NCBI RefSeq assembly: GCF_041227145.1
Contig: NZ_JBGFSP010000003.1
Location: forward strand, 124,001-188,000
DNA from: Bacteroides sp. AN502(2024)
GTDB taxonomy: Bacteria; Bacteroidota; Bacteroidia; Bacteroidales; Bacteroidaceae
Direction of reading: 5' to 3'
DNA length: 64,000 nt
Part shown: piece after piece, positions 54,587 through 63,162 of the stretch
Position numbering within the stretch: position 1 is the stretch's first letter
Layout of the letters: each line of letters starts with the position of its first letter
Notes under the pieces: model-generated
The model's database searches: none
Told to the model about the DNA's origin: nothing
The model's input: the letters and a program-made list of their open reading frames with translations, nothing else
Position numbers and translations under genes: made by a program

Positions 54587-55732
54587 ATGAATAAATTTAC
54601 AATTCTGTTTCTTACCCTATTCCTTGCATTGCCGATGGCAATGAAGGCAGACTCTGCAAAAGAGAAGAAAGACGACACCAGGTACCTTGTAGGGGCTGTA
54701 CCTGAAGTAGATGGCAAAGTAGTATTTTCCAAAGAGTTCCAGATTACCGGAATGAGTCAGGCACAAATCTACGACACAATGACAAAGTGGATGAATGAAC
54801 GTCTGAAAGAAAATAAAAATATTGATAGCCGCATTGTTTTCTCTGACGAGGCAAAGGGGCTCATAGCCGGTGTTGGAGAAGAATGGATTGTTTTCAGTTC
54901 AAGCGCCCTGTCACTAGACCGTACACTGATCAATTATCAGATTACCGTTACCTGCAAATCCGGCAACTGCCTGGTAGAGCTTGAGAAAATCCGTTTCACT
55001 TACCGTGAAACAGAGAAATACAAAGCAGAAGAATGGATCACTGACAAATATGCGCTCAATAAAGCAAAGACCAAATTAGTGCGCGGACTGGCTAAATGGC
55101 GTAGAAAAACGGTAGACTTCGCAGATGATATGTTTATGGATGTAGCAGTAGCTTTCGGAGCACCTGATACCCGTCCGAAGAAAGAGAAAAAGAAGAAGGA
55201 AGAAGAGCAACCCAAACCATCAATCGTCACAGCCGCAGGGCCGGTTATCATCGGTGGAACCGATAAAAAGACGGATAGTAAAGTGACGACTGCCGCCCCC
55301 GCTCAGACCGCAGTTCCTGCAGTAACCCTCACTCCTGCTACACCGGCAGGCAAGGCTTCCGCAGACATGCCGGGTTATATAGAAATTGATTTGAAACAAA
55401 TTCCGGGCGAAGTATATGCTTTAATGGGAAGCGGCAAATTAGTAATCAGTATTGGAAAAGATGAGTTCAACATGACCAATATGACTGCAAACGCAGGTGG
55501 TGCACTGGGTTATCAATCAGGAAAAGCTGTTGCATATTGCACACTCTCACCCGATCAACCTTATGACACCATAGAAAAGACAGACAGCTATACACTAAAA
55601 CTGTATGCTCCGAACCAAACAACTCCTTCAGCTGTGATCGAATGTAAGAAAATGCTTTCACAAACCACTCCACAAGCCGGACAACCCCGTACTTATGTCG
55701 GAGAAATTGTGAAGCTCTTAATGAAAAAATAA
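54587..55732 (+). CDS. Secreted DUF4468 protein
   Basis: From ATG 54587 the protein has 381 residues: a signal peptide (MNKFTILFLTLFLALPMAMK, cleaved after KA), then a DUF4468 domain with TBP-like fold (VDGKVVFSKEFQITGMSQAQ, about residue 42). A Lys/Glu-rich stretch (KKEKKKKEEEQPKP) and a Thr/Ala/Pro-rich linker follow, and a C-terminal domain contains GYIEIDLKQIPGEVYALMG. The function is unknown. It is 13 bp downstream of the MBL gene and 14 bp upstream of the VOC gene, so all are one operon. ATG 54578 would add three residues. Confidence 0.8.
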   Translation: MNKFTILFLTLFLALPMAMKADSAKEKKDDTRYLVGAVPEVDGKVVFSKEFQITGMSQAQIYDTMTKWMNERLKENKNIDSRIVFSDEAKGLIAGVGEEWIVFSSSALSLDRTLINYQITVTCKSGNCLVELEKIRFTYRETEKYKAEEWITDKYALNKAKTKLVRGLAKWRRKTVDFADDMFMDVAVAFGAPDTRPKKEKKKKEEEQPKPSIVTAAGPVIIGGTDKKTDSKVTTAAPAQTAVPAVTLTPATPAGKASADMPGYIEIDLKQIPGEVYALMGSGKLVISIGKDEFNMTNMTANAGGALGYQSGKAVAYCTLSPDQPYDTIEKTDSYTLKLYAPNQTTPSAVIECKKMLSQTTPQAGQPRTYVGEIVKLLMKK

Positions 55733-55746
55733 GGGAAATTGCAACA

Positions 55747-56124
55747 ATGGAAATAAAAGGTAAATTTGACCATTTTAATATCAACGTTACAAATCTGGAA
55801 CGGAGTATCGCTTTTTATGAGAAAGCACTCGGTCTAAAAGAACATCATCGGAAAGAGGCATCCGACGGTTCGTTCACACTGGTCTACCTGACAGACAATG
55901 AAACGGGATTCCTGTTGGAATTGACATGGCTGAAAGATCATACCGCTCCATACGAACTGGGGGAAAATGAAAGCCATCTCTGTTTTCGTGTAGCCGGTGA
56001 TTACGATGCAATCAGGTCTTATCACAAAGAAATGAATTGTGTATGTTTTGAGAACACTGCCATGGGGCTTTATTTCATTCATGACCCGGATGATTACTGG
56101 ATTGAAATACTTCCACAGAAGTGA
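55747..56124 (+). CDS. VOC/glyoxalase family protein
   Basis: The 125-residue protein has the vicinal-oxygen-chelate fold of glyoxalase I-like enzymes. Metal ligands can be placed at H9 (in FDHFNINV), E59 (in GFLLELTWL), H77 (in ESHLCFRVAG) and E121 (in YWIEILPQ), all four as in glyoxalase I. It likely isomerises the hemithioacetal of methylglyoxal, or is a related lyase. It closes the operon with ldhA and the MBL hydrolase, as expected for methylglyoxal detoxification to D-lactate. An IS copy sits 13 bp after its stop and separates it from a terminator at 57827. Confidence 0.85.
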   Translation: MEIKGKFDHFNINVTNLERSIAFYEKALGLKEHHRKEASDGSFTLVYLTDNETGFLLELTWLKDHTAPYELGENESHLCFRVAGDYDAIRSYHKEMNCVCFENTAMGLYFIHDPDDYWIEILPQK

Positions 56125-56137
56125 TTCCATATAAAAA

Positions 56138-57818
56138 GGAATATTCAGTAAATGTTCCCCCCAAATACCATGGCATATGAAGATGATAGAGTATAATCAC
56201 TTCATATGCCATTATTATTGTCATTTTTCTGTATATTCTCATATACTCTTATCTGACAAGACATGAAGTTCCGGAAGAAGTCTTCTGACCTCTTCTGATT
56301 CTTTCAGTAAACTCATATCATGCAGCTTTCCCCGTTCTGTTCCTGATCTTGTCAATCATCAGTATGGCATTTGCTGTATGTATTCCGAAGAAAATCCACA
56401 GGATTTCCGTCTTCTTGTTCCTTGCCTTTATCCTTGCGAGCGAGTAATGTTGCTTTTGAGTGCCGAAGCTTCCTTCAAGCCGTGTGGCCCTTTCTTTTGA
56501 GAGTTCGCTTCTAAGCACCTTCCTCAAAGGCTCATCTTTGCCCGCCCTTCCCTTGCGCACAAAGGATGTGGATATCCCATATTTAGTACAGAACTTTCTG
56601 TTGGCATTATTGGCATATATGGAATCGGCAGCCACACATCTTACCCTTACATTCATCAGCTTCTGCTGCATACGGATACAGTCCTTCAAGCGTATCCCCT
56701 CATTGAAAGCCTTGAACGAGAGGTGTTCGATGAACGATATGCCGTCTATCTGTATATTATTGACCTTTGCACCGAACTCGACGGACTTGGTTTCCTTGCC
56801 TCTGACGATGGGACGTACATAATGACGGTCGATGCTGATGATGCGGTCACTGACTTTTCGCCCTTCAAACATTTCCTTTTCCTGTACAAGCACCTTTCTG
56901 ATGATGGAAAGACGCTTATGGTAATCCTGTGTATATCGGAGTAAAGCACCGTACTCGCTATGGAGCCCATCCCTTTGACTGAGGAGCTTTTCAAGAAGCT
57001 TGATCATACGGCGCTTAAGCATTCTTGTCCTTGAAGCTCTCCTCTTTCTTTTCTTGCAGTAGGACAGATAGGATTCCGCCACATTCCTGTATTTGTTGCG
57101 CGGACGCCTTATGCCCAGATCCCTGCAATGCCGGCATATATGACTGTAGAGCCATTCGATGCTTTCCCAAAGGAGTTTCATGTCCGTAGGAAAACGCATG
57201 TGGCTCTCATAGCATGTGGCATCGGTCATGCAGACGTGAAGGTTATCAAGATAAGGTTTCCAGTGTGAAGCCAGGAGCTCCTGGAAGGAATCAATGTCAA
57301 GGCGGGATGCTATCTCATTACGGATGGCACTGACTATCTTGAAGTTGGTTATGGGAAGGGACGGGGGGATCATGATGCCACAGAACATCTGGTAGTGTAT
57401 GTTCCCGTTCAGATGTTCCACCAGTTTCCTGTCGGAGAATCCGGTGTATGCCTTCAGGACCATAAGGGCGATCTTTGCGGAAGGACTGAATATGTTCCTG
57501 CGGCCCAAACGTTGTTCAGACAGGCCTGCGGCTTTTGCCATACGATCAAATGGAAAGACCGAATGAAGCCTGCCAAGCTCACTCTCATGAAAACTCTTGC
57601 GGTATTTTTCCAGAATATCAAATTCTGTAAAGCCCAAAGTTGGGTGGATTTCTGAAATTTTTTGTATCTTAGCCATATCTTAGTTGGGGAATTTCCCCCG
57701 TTTGGGCCGTCAAACCTTGTTTTCGGGGGAATACCTAAAGATACTAAAAAACCAACTAATTCGCAATAATTTGTGTATGAATTAGTTGGCTCATTTTATA
57801 ATATTTAATGAATGTCCC
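56138..57818 (-). mobile_element. 1681-bp insertion sequence, copy 2 of 3
   Basis: It has the same length and ends as the copy at 29258-30938 (minus transposase). The flanks share taaaaa on both sides, consistent with a short target duplication. It is inserted between the VOC gene and a terminator hairpin. With copy 3 (59254-60934, inverted) it frames 1.4 kb. Confidence 0.9.
56318..57676 (-). CDS. DDE transposase, copy 2
   Basis: The 452-residue transposase is nearly identical to the other two copies, with the same D152, D351 and E401. Differences include Y25, L134 (EL for EI) and A378 (GRAGK for GREGK), and A414 in place of P in the motif YSLPRIK. It is intact. Confidence 0.88.
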   Translation of the reverse strand: MAKIQKISEIHPTLGFTEFDILEKYRKSFHESELGRLHSVFPFDRMAKAAGLSEQRLGRRNIFSPSAKIALMVLKAYTGFSDRKLVEHLNGNIHYQMFCGIMIPPSLPITNFKIVSAIRNEIASRLDIDSFQELLASHWKPYLDNLHVCMTDATCYESHMRFPTDMKLLWESIEWLYSHICRHCRDLGIRRPRNKYRNVAESYLSYCKKRKRRASRTRMLKRRMIKLLEKLLSQRDGLHSEYGALLRYTQDYHKRLSIIRKVLVQEKEMFEGRKVSDRIISIDRHYVRPIVRGKETKSVEFGAKVNNIQIDGISFIEHLSFKAFNEGIRLKDCIRMQQKLMNVRVRCVAADSIYANNANRKFCTKYGISTSFVRKGRAGKDEPLRKVLRSELSKERATRLEGSFGTQKQHYSLARIKARNKKTEILWIFFGIHTANAILMIDKIRNRTGKAA

Positions 57819-57826
57819 TAAAAAGA

Positions 57827-57863
57827 GAGGCTGTGCCGTAATCAAAGTTTATGGCGCAGCCTC
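57827..57863 (+). terminator. Terminator hairpin cut off from the VOC operon by an IS
   Basis: GAGGCTGTGCC pairs with GGCGCAGCCTC (11 bp with one G-T pair) around a loop of about 15 nt, and is followed by cgtttta. It was probably the terminator of the ldhA-VOC operon before the IS moved in. Confidence 0.6.
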
Positions 57864-57894
57864 CGTTTTATACGGCTTGATAGGAGCTATTCCC

Positions 57895-57982
57895 AGATAG
57901 AGCCTCTGTTTCATTCAAAATAGAGCCGCTGTTTCACTCAAATAGAGCCGCTGTTTTACCCAAATAGAGCCGCTATTCTGTT
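57895..57982. repeat. 22-bp tandem repeat array, about four units
   Basis: Units of 22 bp of the type aaatagagccgctgtttcactc, starting near 57895. The sequence differs from the gaaaca arrays but the period is the same. The stretch 57864-58214 holds no gene. Confidence 0.75.
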
Positions 57983-58214
57983 CATCTTACATATTGATGA
58001 AATTTAACCTGCAAATAAATAACCCTAAGTCTGCGTGTCACCTGCTTTTGCCTACCCGGCCAACCTGAAAGCACTAAATACACTCCCTCCTACTCACAGC
58101 ATATTCCTGCAAGGGATGACATTTCCTGCTTTCAGCCGCTATCTTCCTCTGTCAAGGCGTTTGCAAATAAAACTGAAACGACTGAAACCGGATAAGTCTT
58201 CAATATAACAACCT

Positions 58215-58400
58215 TTATTTTTTATGCCGGTTCGCTCTTTTCTTCCGGATATCCGCTTTCATCTTCGCTGCACCCGAACCATGCTGTCCGCGAATATACG
58301 TCGCTTTTTTCGCTTTCGTCTTCACCTTTTCCTCTTCTTTGGGCTTATCTTTCTTACCTTTAAAAACGATGCCACCCATGATTGCTTCTTCTATACTCAT
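58215..58400 (-). CDS. Small basic protein, unknown function
   Basis: The 61-residue protein is strongly basic in its second half (TKAKKATYIRGQHGSGAAKM then KADIRKKRANRHKK), with an N-terminal MSIEEAIMGGIVFKGKKDKP. No membrane or signal segment is present. It could bind RNA or DNA, but no family is recognised. The gene is supported by a perfect -7 promoter 34 nt upstream, divergent from the methyltransferase gene. It may be short because it is a ribosome- or nucleoid-associated protein; this is a guess. Confidence 0.65.
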   Translation of the reverse strand: MSIEEAIMGGIVFKGKKDKPKEEEKVKTKAKKATYIRGQHGSGAAKMKADIRKKRANRHKK

Positions 58401-58434
58401 ATAATGCTTTATTAGTATTCAACATTTCCGATGG

Positions 58435-58442
58435 CAAAGATA
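58435..58442 (-). promoter_or_regulatory. -7 promoter box for the small basic protein gene
   Basis: The minus strand reads TATCTTTG, 34 nt before ATG 58400. Confidence 0.6.
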
Positions 58443-58463
58443 ACCCTTTTCCGCGGATTTATT

Positions 58464-58471
58464 TATCTTTG
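58464..58471 (+). promoter_or_regulatory. -7 promoter box for the methyltransferase gene
   Basis: It reads TATCTTTG, a perfect -7 match, 24 nt before ATG 58496. Confidence 0.6.
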
Positions 58472-58495
58472 CAAAGACAACAATCGTAACCACCA

Positions 58496-59227
58496 ATGGC
58501 AACAACAATTCTTTCTGCAGAAAAGGACCCGATGGGAGCCGCTATTTCTGACTATTTCAACCATCACAGTGCTGATCGTTTGCGGGTATTTTCTTCTCAG
58601 TTCGAAGAAGATGAAATCCCCGTCAAAGAGCTGTTTCGTAATATACGGTCTATGCCTATGCTAGAGCGTACCGCCCTACAAATGGCTACCGGACGGATTT
58701 TGGATGTAGGTGCCGGAAGCGGTTGCCATGCGCTCGCACTCCAGGAAATAGGGAAAGATGTATGTGCCATTGATATTTCTCCACTATCTGTCGAAGTAAT
58801 GAAACAACGCGGAGTGAACGATCCCCGCCTCGTCAACCTTTTTGATGAAACATTTTCCGAAACATTCGATACGATCCTAATGCTCATGAATGGTTCCGGA
58901 ATAATCGGACGACTGAACAACATGCCCGGATTCTTCCAACGGATGAAACGTATTCTCCGCCCCGGTGGATGCATACTTATGGATTCGAGCGATTTGCGTT
59001 ATCTTTTTGAGGAGGAAGACGGTAGCATAGTCATCGACCTGGCCGGAGACTATTACGGAGAGATTGACTTTCAAATGCAGTATAAAGATATAAAAGGAGA
59101 CACATTCGACTGGTTATATGTAGATTTCCAGACTCTTAGTTTATATGCTTCCGAATGTGGTTTTAAGGCAGAATTGATAAAAGAAGGAAAGCATTACGAT
59201 TATCTGGTTAAACTTAGCATTGCTTGA
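58496..59227 (+). CDS. Class I SAM-dependent methyltransferase
   Basis: The 243-residue enzyme has a Rossmann SAM-binding domain: motif I LDVGAGSGCHALALQEIG (about residue 70), an acidic motif II (VCAIDISPLSVEVM), and post-motifs RMKRILRPGGCILMDSSDL. The N-terminal AISDYFNHHSADRLRVF and C-terminal WLYVDFQTLSLYASECGFKA resemble small-molecule methyltransferases of the UbiE/TylF kind. The substrate is unknown. It is flanked by two inverted IS copies and could be inverted by recombination between them. Confidence 0.85.
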   Translation: MATTILSAEKDPMGAAISDYFNHHSADRLRVFSSQFEEDEIPVKELFRNIRSMPMLERTALQMATGRILDVGAGSGCHALALQEIGKDVCAIDISPLSVEVMKQRGVNDPRLVNLFDETFSETFDTILMLMNGSGIIGRLNNMPGFFQRMKRILRPGGCILMDSSDLRYLFEEEDGSIVIDLAGDYYGEIDFQMQYKDIKGDTFDWLYVDFQTLSLYASECGFKAELIKEGKHYDYLVKLSIA

Positions 59228-59253
59228 AAAGACATCCTCATATAGTGACGGTA

Positions 59254-60934
59254 GGGACATTCATTAAATATTATAAAATGAGCCAACTAATTCATACACA
59301 AATTATTGCGAATTAGTTGGCTTTTTAGTATCTTTAGGTATTCCCCCGAAAACAAGGTTTGACGGCCCAAACGGGGGAAATTCCCCAACTAAGATATGGC
59401 TAAGATAGAAAAAATTTCAGAAATCCACCCAACTTTGGGCTTTACAGAATTTGATATTCTGGAAAAATACCGCAAGAGTTTTCATGAGAGTGAGCTTGGC
59501 AGGCTTCATTCGGTCTTTCCATTTGATCGTATGGCAAAAGCCGCAGGCCTGTCTGAACAACGTTTGGGCCGCAGGAACATATTCAGTCCTTCCGCAAAGA
59601 TCGCCCTTATGGTCCTGAAGGCATACACCGGATTCTCCGACAGGAAACTGTTGGAACATCTGAACGGGAACATACACTACCAGATGTTCTGTGGAATCAT
59701 GATCCCCCCGTCCCTTCCCATAACCAACTTCAAGATAGTCAGTGGCATCCGTAATGAGATAGCATCCCGCCTTGACATTGATTCCTTCCAGGAGATCCTG
59801 GCTTCACACTGGAAACCTTATCTTGATAACCTTCACGTCTGCATGACCGATGCCACATGCTATGAGAGCCACATGCGTTTTCCTACGGACATGAAACTCC
59901 TTTGGGAAAGCATCGAATGGCTCTACAGGCATATATGCCGGCATTGCAGGGATCTGGGCATAAGGCGTCCGCGCAACAAATACAGGAATGTGGCGGAATC
60001 CTATCTGTCCTACTGCAAGAAAAGAAAGAGGAGAGCTTCAAGGACAAGAATGCTTAAGCGCCGTATGATCAAGCTTCTTGAAAAGCTCCTCAGTCAAAGG
60101 GATGGGCTCCATAGCGAGTACGGTGCTTTACTCCGATATACACAGGATTACCATAAGCGTCTTTCCATCATCAGAAAGGTGCTTGTACAGGAAAAGGAAA
60201 TGTTTGAAGGGCGAAAAGTCAGTGACCGCATCATAAGCATCGACCGTCATTATGTACGTCCCATCGTCAGAGGCAAGGAAACCAAGTCCGTCGAGTTCGG
60301 TGCAAAGGTCAATAATATACAGATAGACGGCATATCGTTCATCGAACACCTCTCGTTCAAGGCTTTCAATGAGGGGATACGCTTGAAGGACTGTATCCGT
60401 ATGCAGCAGAAGCTGATGAATGTAAGGGTAAGATGTGTGGCTGCCGATTCCATATATGCCAATAATGCCAACAGAAAGTTCTGTACTAAATATGGGATAT
60501 CCACATCCTTTGTGCGCAAGGGAAGGGAGGGCAAAGATGAGCCTTTGAGGAAGCTGCTTAGAAGCGAACTCTCAAAAGAAAGGGCCACACGGCTTGAAGG
60601 AAGCTTCGGCACTCAAAAGCAACATTACTCGCTCCCAAGGATAAAGGCAAGGAACAAGAAGACGGAAATCCTGTGGATTTTCTTCGGAATACATACAGCA
60701 AATGCCATACTGATGATTGACAAGATCAGGAACAGAACGGGGAAAGCTGCATGATATGAGTTTACTGAAAGAATCAGAAGAGGTCAGAAGACTTCTTCCG
60801 GAACTTAATGTCTTGTCAGATAAGAGTATATGAGAATATACAGAAAAATGACAATAATAATGGCATATGAAGTGATTATACTCTATCATCTTCATATGCC
60901 ATGGTATTTGGGGGGAACATTTACTGAATATTCC
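59254..60934 (+). mobile_element. 1681-bp insertion sequence, copy 3 of 3, with 7-bp target duplication
   Basis: The ends are gggacattcattaaat at the left and its imperfect inverse at the right. The flanks carry the 7-bp direct repeat GACGGTA on both sides, so this copy arose by transposition with a 7-bp duplication. It inserted 26 bp after the methyltransferase gene. Its orientation is opposite to copy 2. Confidence 0.93.
59396..60754 (+). CDS. DDE transposase, copy 3
   Basis: The 452-residue protein is nearly identical to copies 1 and 2, with E5 for Q5, L86 for V, G117 for A, R178 for S and L387 for V as its main differences. D152, D351 and E401 are present. It is intact. Confidence 0.88.
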   Translation: MAKIEKISEIHPTLGFTEFDILEKYRKSFHESELGRLHSVFPFDRMAKAAGLSEQRLGRRNIFSPSAKIALMVLKAYTGFSDRKLLEHLNGNIHYQMFCGIMIPPSLPITNFKIVSGIRNEIASRLDIDSFQEILASHWKPYLDNLHVCMTDATCYESHMRFPTDMKLLWESIEWLYRHICRHCRDLGIRRPRNKYRNVAESYLSYCKKRKRRASRTRMLKRRMIKLLEKLLSQRDGLHSEYGALLRYTQDYHKRLSIIRKVLVQEKEMFEGRKVSDRIISIDRHYVRPIVRGKETKSVEFGAKVNNIQIDGISFIEHLSFKAFNEGIRLKDCIRMQQKLMNVRVRCVAADSIYANNANRKFCTKYGISTSFVRKGREGKDEPLRKLLRSELSKERATRLEGSFGTQKQHYSLPRIKARNKKTEILWIFFGIHTANAILMIDKIRNRTGKAA

Positions 60935-60992
60935 GACGGTAGATACAATATAACAAACAGCCAGCCGGGTATTCTTCTGTGTAAACCAACAA

Positions 60993-61018
60993 AATAAGGA
61001 GGCAAAAACCTCCTTATT
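60993..61018. terminator. Bidirectional terminator hairpin beside the tRNA-Lys genes
   Basis: AATAAGGAGG (60993-61002) and CCTCCTTATT (61009-61018) pair perfectly around caaaaa. On the minus strand this follows the tRNA-Lys pair, with a T-rich tail. Confidence 0.75.
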
Positions 61019-61023
61019 CTTAG

Positions 61024-61096
61024 TACACCCTCAGGGATTCGAACCCTGGACCCACTGATTAAGAGTCAGTTGCTCTACCAACTGAGCTAAGAGTGC
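61024..61096 (-). tRNA. tRNA-Lys (anticodon CTT), copy 2
   Basis: The minus strand folds as a cloverleaf: acceptor GCACTCT/AGGGTGT (with a G-T first pair), D arm AGTTGGTAGA, anticodon loop CTCTTAA with CTT, T arm CAGGGTTCGAATCCCTG, discriminator A. It is identical in sequence to the copy at 61129-61201. Confidence 0.94.
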
Positions 61097-61128
61097 ATTA
61101 TTTTATTTTCATTGCAACCTTGAATTTG

Positions 61129-61201
61129 TACACCCTCAGGGATTCGAACCCTGGACCCACTGATTAAGAGTCAGTTGCTCTACCAACTGAGCTAAGAGTG
61201 C
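61129..61201 (-). tRNA. tRNA-Lys (anticodon CTT), copy 1
   Basis: Identical to the tRNA at 61024-61096 and 32 bp upstream of it on the same strand. The promoter at 61223 probably serves both as a tandem transcript. Confidence 0.94.
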
Positions 61202-61222
61202 ATCATTCCTCATTTGCGGTTG

Positions 61223-61230
61223 CAAAAGTA
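61223..61230 (-). promoter_or_regulatory. -7 promoter box for the tRNA-Lys pair
   Basis: The minus strand reads TACTTTTG, a close -7 match, 22 nt before the tRNA. Confidence 0.5.
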
Positions 61231-61289
61231 GGTCTTTTATTTTATTTTACCAAACAATCATGCCGCTTTTTTACTATCTTTTTTCGTCT

Positions 61290-62093
61290 TTATTCGAAGA
61301 CATAAAGCTCAGAAGGCGTATTTCGTTTTAAAGCAAGCAGTTGCACATCCTTGCCTACAATAACGCCTTTGCTCTTTAATTTCCATTCCACCGTCTTATA
61401 AGCTAGCTCCGGGTGATTATTATCCTTACTTAAATGGCATAACCAGATATATCGCAAATGTTCAGTGATATGTTCTGCCAAAAACTCTGCTGTATCAGAG
61501 TTACTCATGTGACCGGTTTTACTTGAAATCCGCTCCTTCAAATATTTGGGATAAGCTCCCATTTTGAGCATTTCCTCATCATAGTTAGCTTCAAGTATCA
61601 GATAATGGGCCTTACTAATATAATGAGCAGCTGTAGGAGTAATCTCTCCAAGGTCAGTCAAAAAAGAAAAGACCTTACCGTCAATTTCAATGCAATATCC
61701 CACATTGTCCGTTCCATCATGTGGCACCTCAAAAGACTCAATGCGAAAATCTTCCAATATCATAGGCTCTTGCTTTTCCAGATAACGAACTGACGAGCTA
61801 AGCTTCTCCATCATACAATAGCTACGATTAATTCCCGCATGAATACGTGCGGTTGTATAAATGGGAATATTCATTTTTTCTCCCAGATTACCCACAGCTT
61901 TAATATGGTCAGCATGATCGTGCGTTATAAATACTGCGCGAATACTATCCATCAGGATATTATAATCTTTCAGTGTCTTTTTGATCGTACGTATGCCTAT
62001 TCCGGCATCTATCAGTATTCCATAAGTTTCAGTGCCCAGATAATAGCAGTTCCCACTACTGCCACTCGCCAGGCTTATAAATTTTACCTTCAT
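61290..62093 (-). CDS. MBL-fold metallohydrolase (WalJ/YycJ-like)
   Basis: The 267-residue protein begins MKVKFISLASGSSGNCYYLG, the typical start of the YycJ/WalJ group of MBL-fold proteins that are linked to cell division and nuclease-like activities in Firmicutes. Metal motifs are HDHADH (in FITHDHADHIKAVG, about residue 58), PHDGTDNVGY, FLTDLGEIT, and CHLSKDNNHPELAY with the last His. The substrate is not known here. It has its own promoter, with a leader of about 90 nt. Confidence 0.88.
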   Translation of the reverse strand: MKVKFISLASGSSGNCYYLGTETYGILIDAGIGIRTIKKTLKDYNILMDSIRAVFITHDHADHIKAVGNLGEKMNIPIYTTARIHAGINRSYCMMEKLSSSVRYLEKQEPMILEDFRIESFEVPHDGTDNVGYCIEIDGKVFSFLTDLGEITPTAAHYISKAHYLILEANYDEEMLKMGAYPKYLKERISSKTGHMSNSDTAEFLAEHITEHLRYIWLCHLSKDNNHPELAYKTVEWKLKSKGVIVGKDVQLLALKRNTPSELYVFE

Positions 62094-62184
62094 GTTTTAT
62101 CCTTTTTATTAAAAAGCAAAATGCCGTCAACTTTTGCAGCAAAGTGACGGCAAATATACGCAAAAAAGAAATGTTAATTTGAGA

Positions 62185-62192
62185 CAAAGATA
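62185..62192 (-). promoter_or_regulatory. -7 promoter box for the WalJ-like gene
   Basis: The minus strand reads TATCTTTG, 91 nt before ATG 62093, back-to-back with the promoter of the HAD-like gene. Confidence 0.55.
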
Positions 62193-62214
62193 CGTTTTTT
62201 TTGCTTACTGTCTG

Positions 62215-62222
62215 TATCTTTG
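62215..62222 (+). promoter_or_regulatory. -7 promoter box for the HAD-like gene
   Basis: It reads TATCTTTG, a perfect -7 match, 23 nt before ATG 62246. Confidence 0.6.
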
Positions 62223-62245
62223 TTCCAAATTAGGTAATTAAAACT

Positions 62246-62668
62246 ATGATTATAGCTGTTGATTTTGACGGAACGATTGTAGAACATCGTTATCCGCGCA
62301 TTGGTGAAGAGATTCCATTCGCTATTGAAACATTGAAGTTATTGCAACAAGAAAAGCATCGTTTAATACTATGGAGTGTACGTGAAGGAGAACTTCTGGA
62401 CGAAGCTGTCGAATGGTGTAAAGCCAGAGGTTTAGAATTTTATGCGGTCAATAAGGACTATCCTGAAGAGCAGAAAGACCATCAGGGATTCTCCCGGAAG
62501 TTGAAAGCCGATATATTCATCGATGACCGGAATCTGGGTGGTTTGCCGGACTGGGGAGTCATTTATGAAATGATTAAAGGGAAAAAGACATTTGCAGAGA
62601 TCTATAGCCAAAACGAAGAAGAGGAAAAAACATCCTTGAAAAAGAAGAAAAGATGGTTGCCTTTTTAG
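62246..62668 (+). CDS. Small HAD-like hydrolase
   Basis: The 140-residue protein is a minimal haloacid dehalogenase-type fold, known in Bacteroides as a BT0820-like phosphatase. Motif I is VDFDGTI (Asp 6 as nucleophile and Asp 8 as acid/base), motif II is the LWSVREG region, and motif IV is FIDDRNLGG with two Asp. It lacks a cap domain, so large substrates are possible. A Lys-rich end (EKTSLKKKKRW) closes it. The substrate is unknown. Confidence 0.85.
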   Translation: MIIAVDFDGTIVEHRYPRIGEEIPFAIETLKLLQQEKHRLILWSVREGELLDEAVEWCKARGLEFYAVNKDYPEEQKDHQGFSRKLKADIFIDDRNLGGLPDWGVIYEMIKGKKTFAEIYSQNEEEEKTSLKKKKRWLPF

Positions 62669-62782
62669 GAAGCAAATACATATCAAACCAGCAAAGAATA
62701 GATGATGCACTCCTATCTGACATGATTAGAGTGCATTTTTATATTCATAAACAACTATCACTCAACATGAAATCACCAATTA

Positions 62783-63031
62783 CTACGATTCTTTGTTTTC
62801 CCACTTTTCTCTAAACTCCCACAGTTGCTCAATAGTGGGATGAAATGTTGAATTTTCCCAGTTTCTGGAAATCATTGTAATCAAAGACTCCAAATACGAT
62901 TTACCATCAATAATTGTAGTACATTTATTAATCTGAAACTTTTCTGTTGGATAATTCTTTGTCTCAATCATCTTTTTTGCCCAGTTCAATAATTCCTGAA
63001 CAGATTCATTATCATAAGTATGTTGTATCAT
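62783..63031 (-). CDS. Short hypothetical protein
   Basis: From ATG 63031 (MIQHTYDNESVQELL) the protein has 82 residues, mostly helical, with SLITMISRNWENSTFHPTIE and EFREKWEN near the end. A TATCTTTG promoter box at 63049-63056 lies 17 nt upstream and excludes the GTG start at 63049. No motif is recognised. Low-GC sequence and its position beside the DoxX gene, divergent, give no function. Confidence 0.5.
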   Translation of the reverse strand: MIQHTYDNESVQELLNWAKKMIETKNYPTEKFQINKCTTIIDGKSYLESLITMISRNWENSTFHPTIEQLWEFREKWENKES

Positions 63032-63162
63032 ATCTTTAGAATTTTCCACAAAGATACAAACTTTATTTATTCATAAAGTAATAATTTTGCTATCAATAAA
63101 GAAACAATCCATGATTTTTTATGTTTATATAAATAGAGATAAACTTAAAAATAGAATGACTT

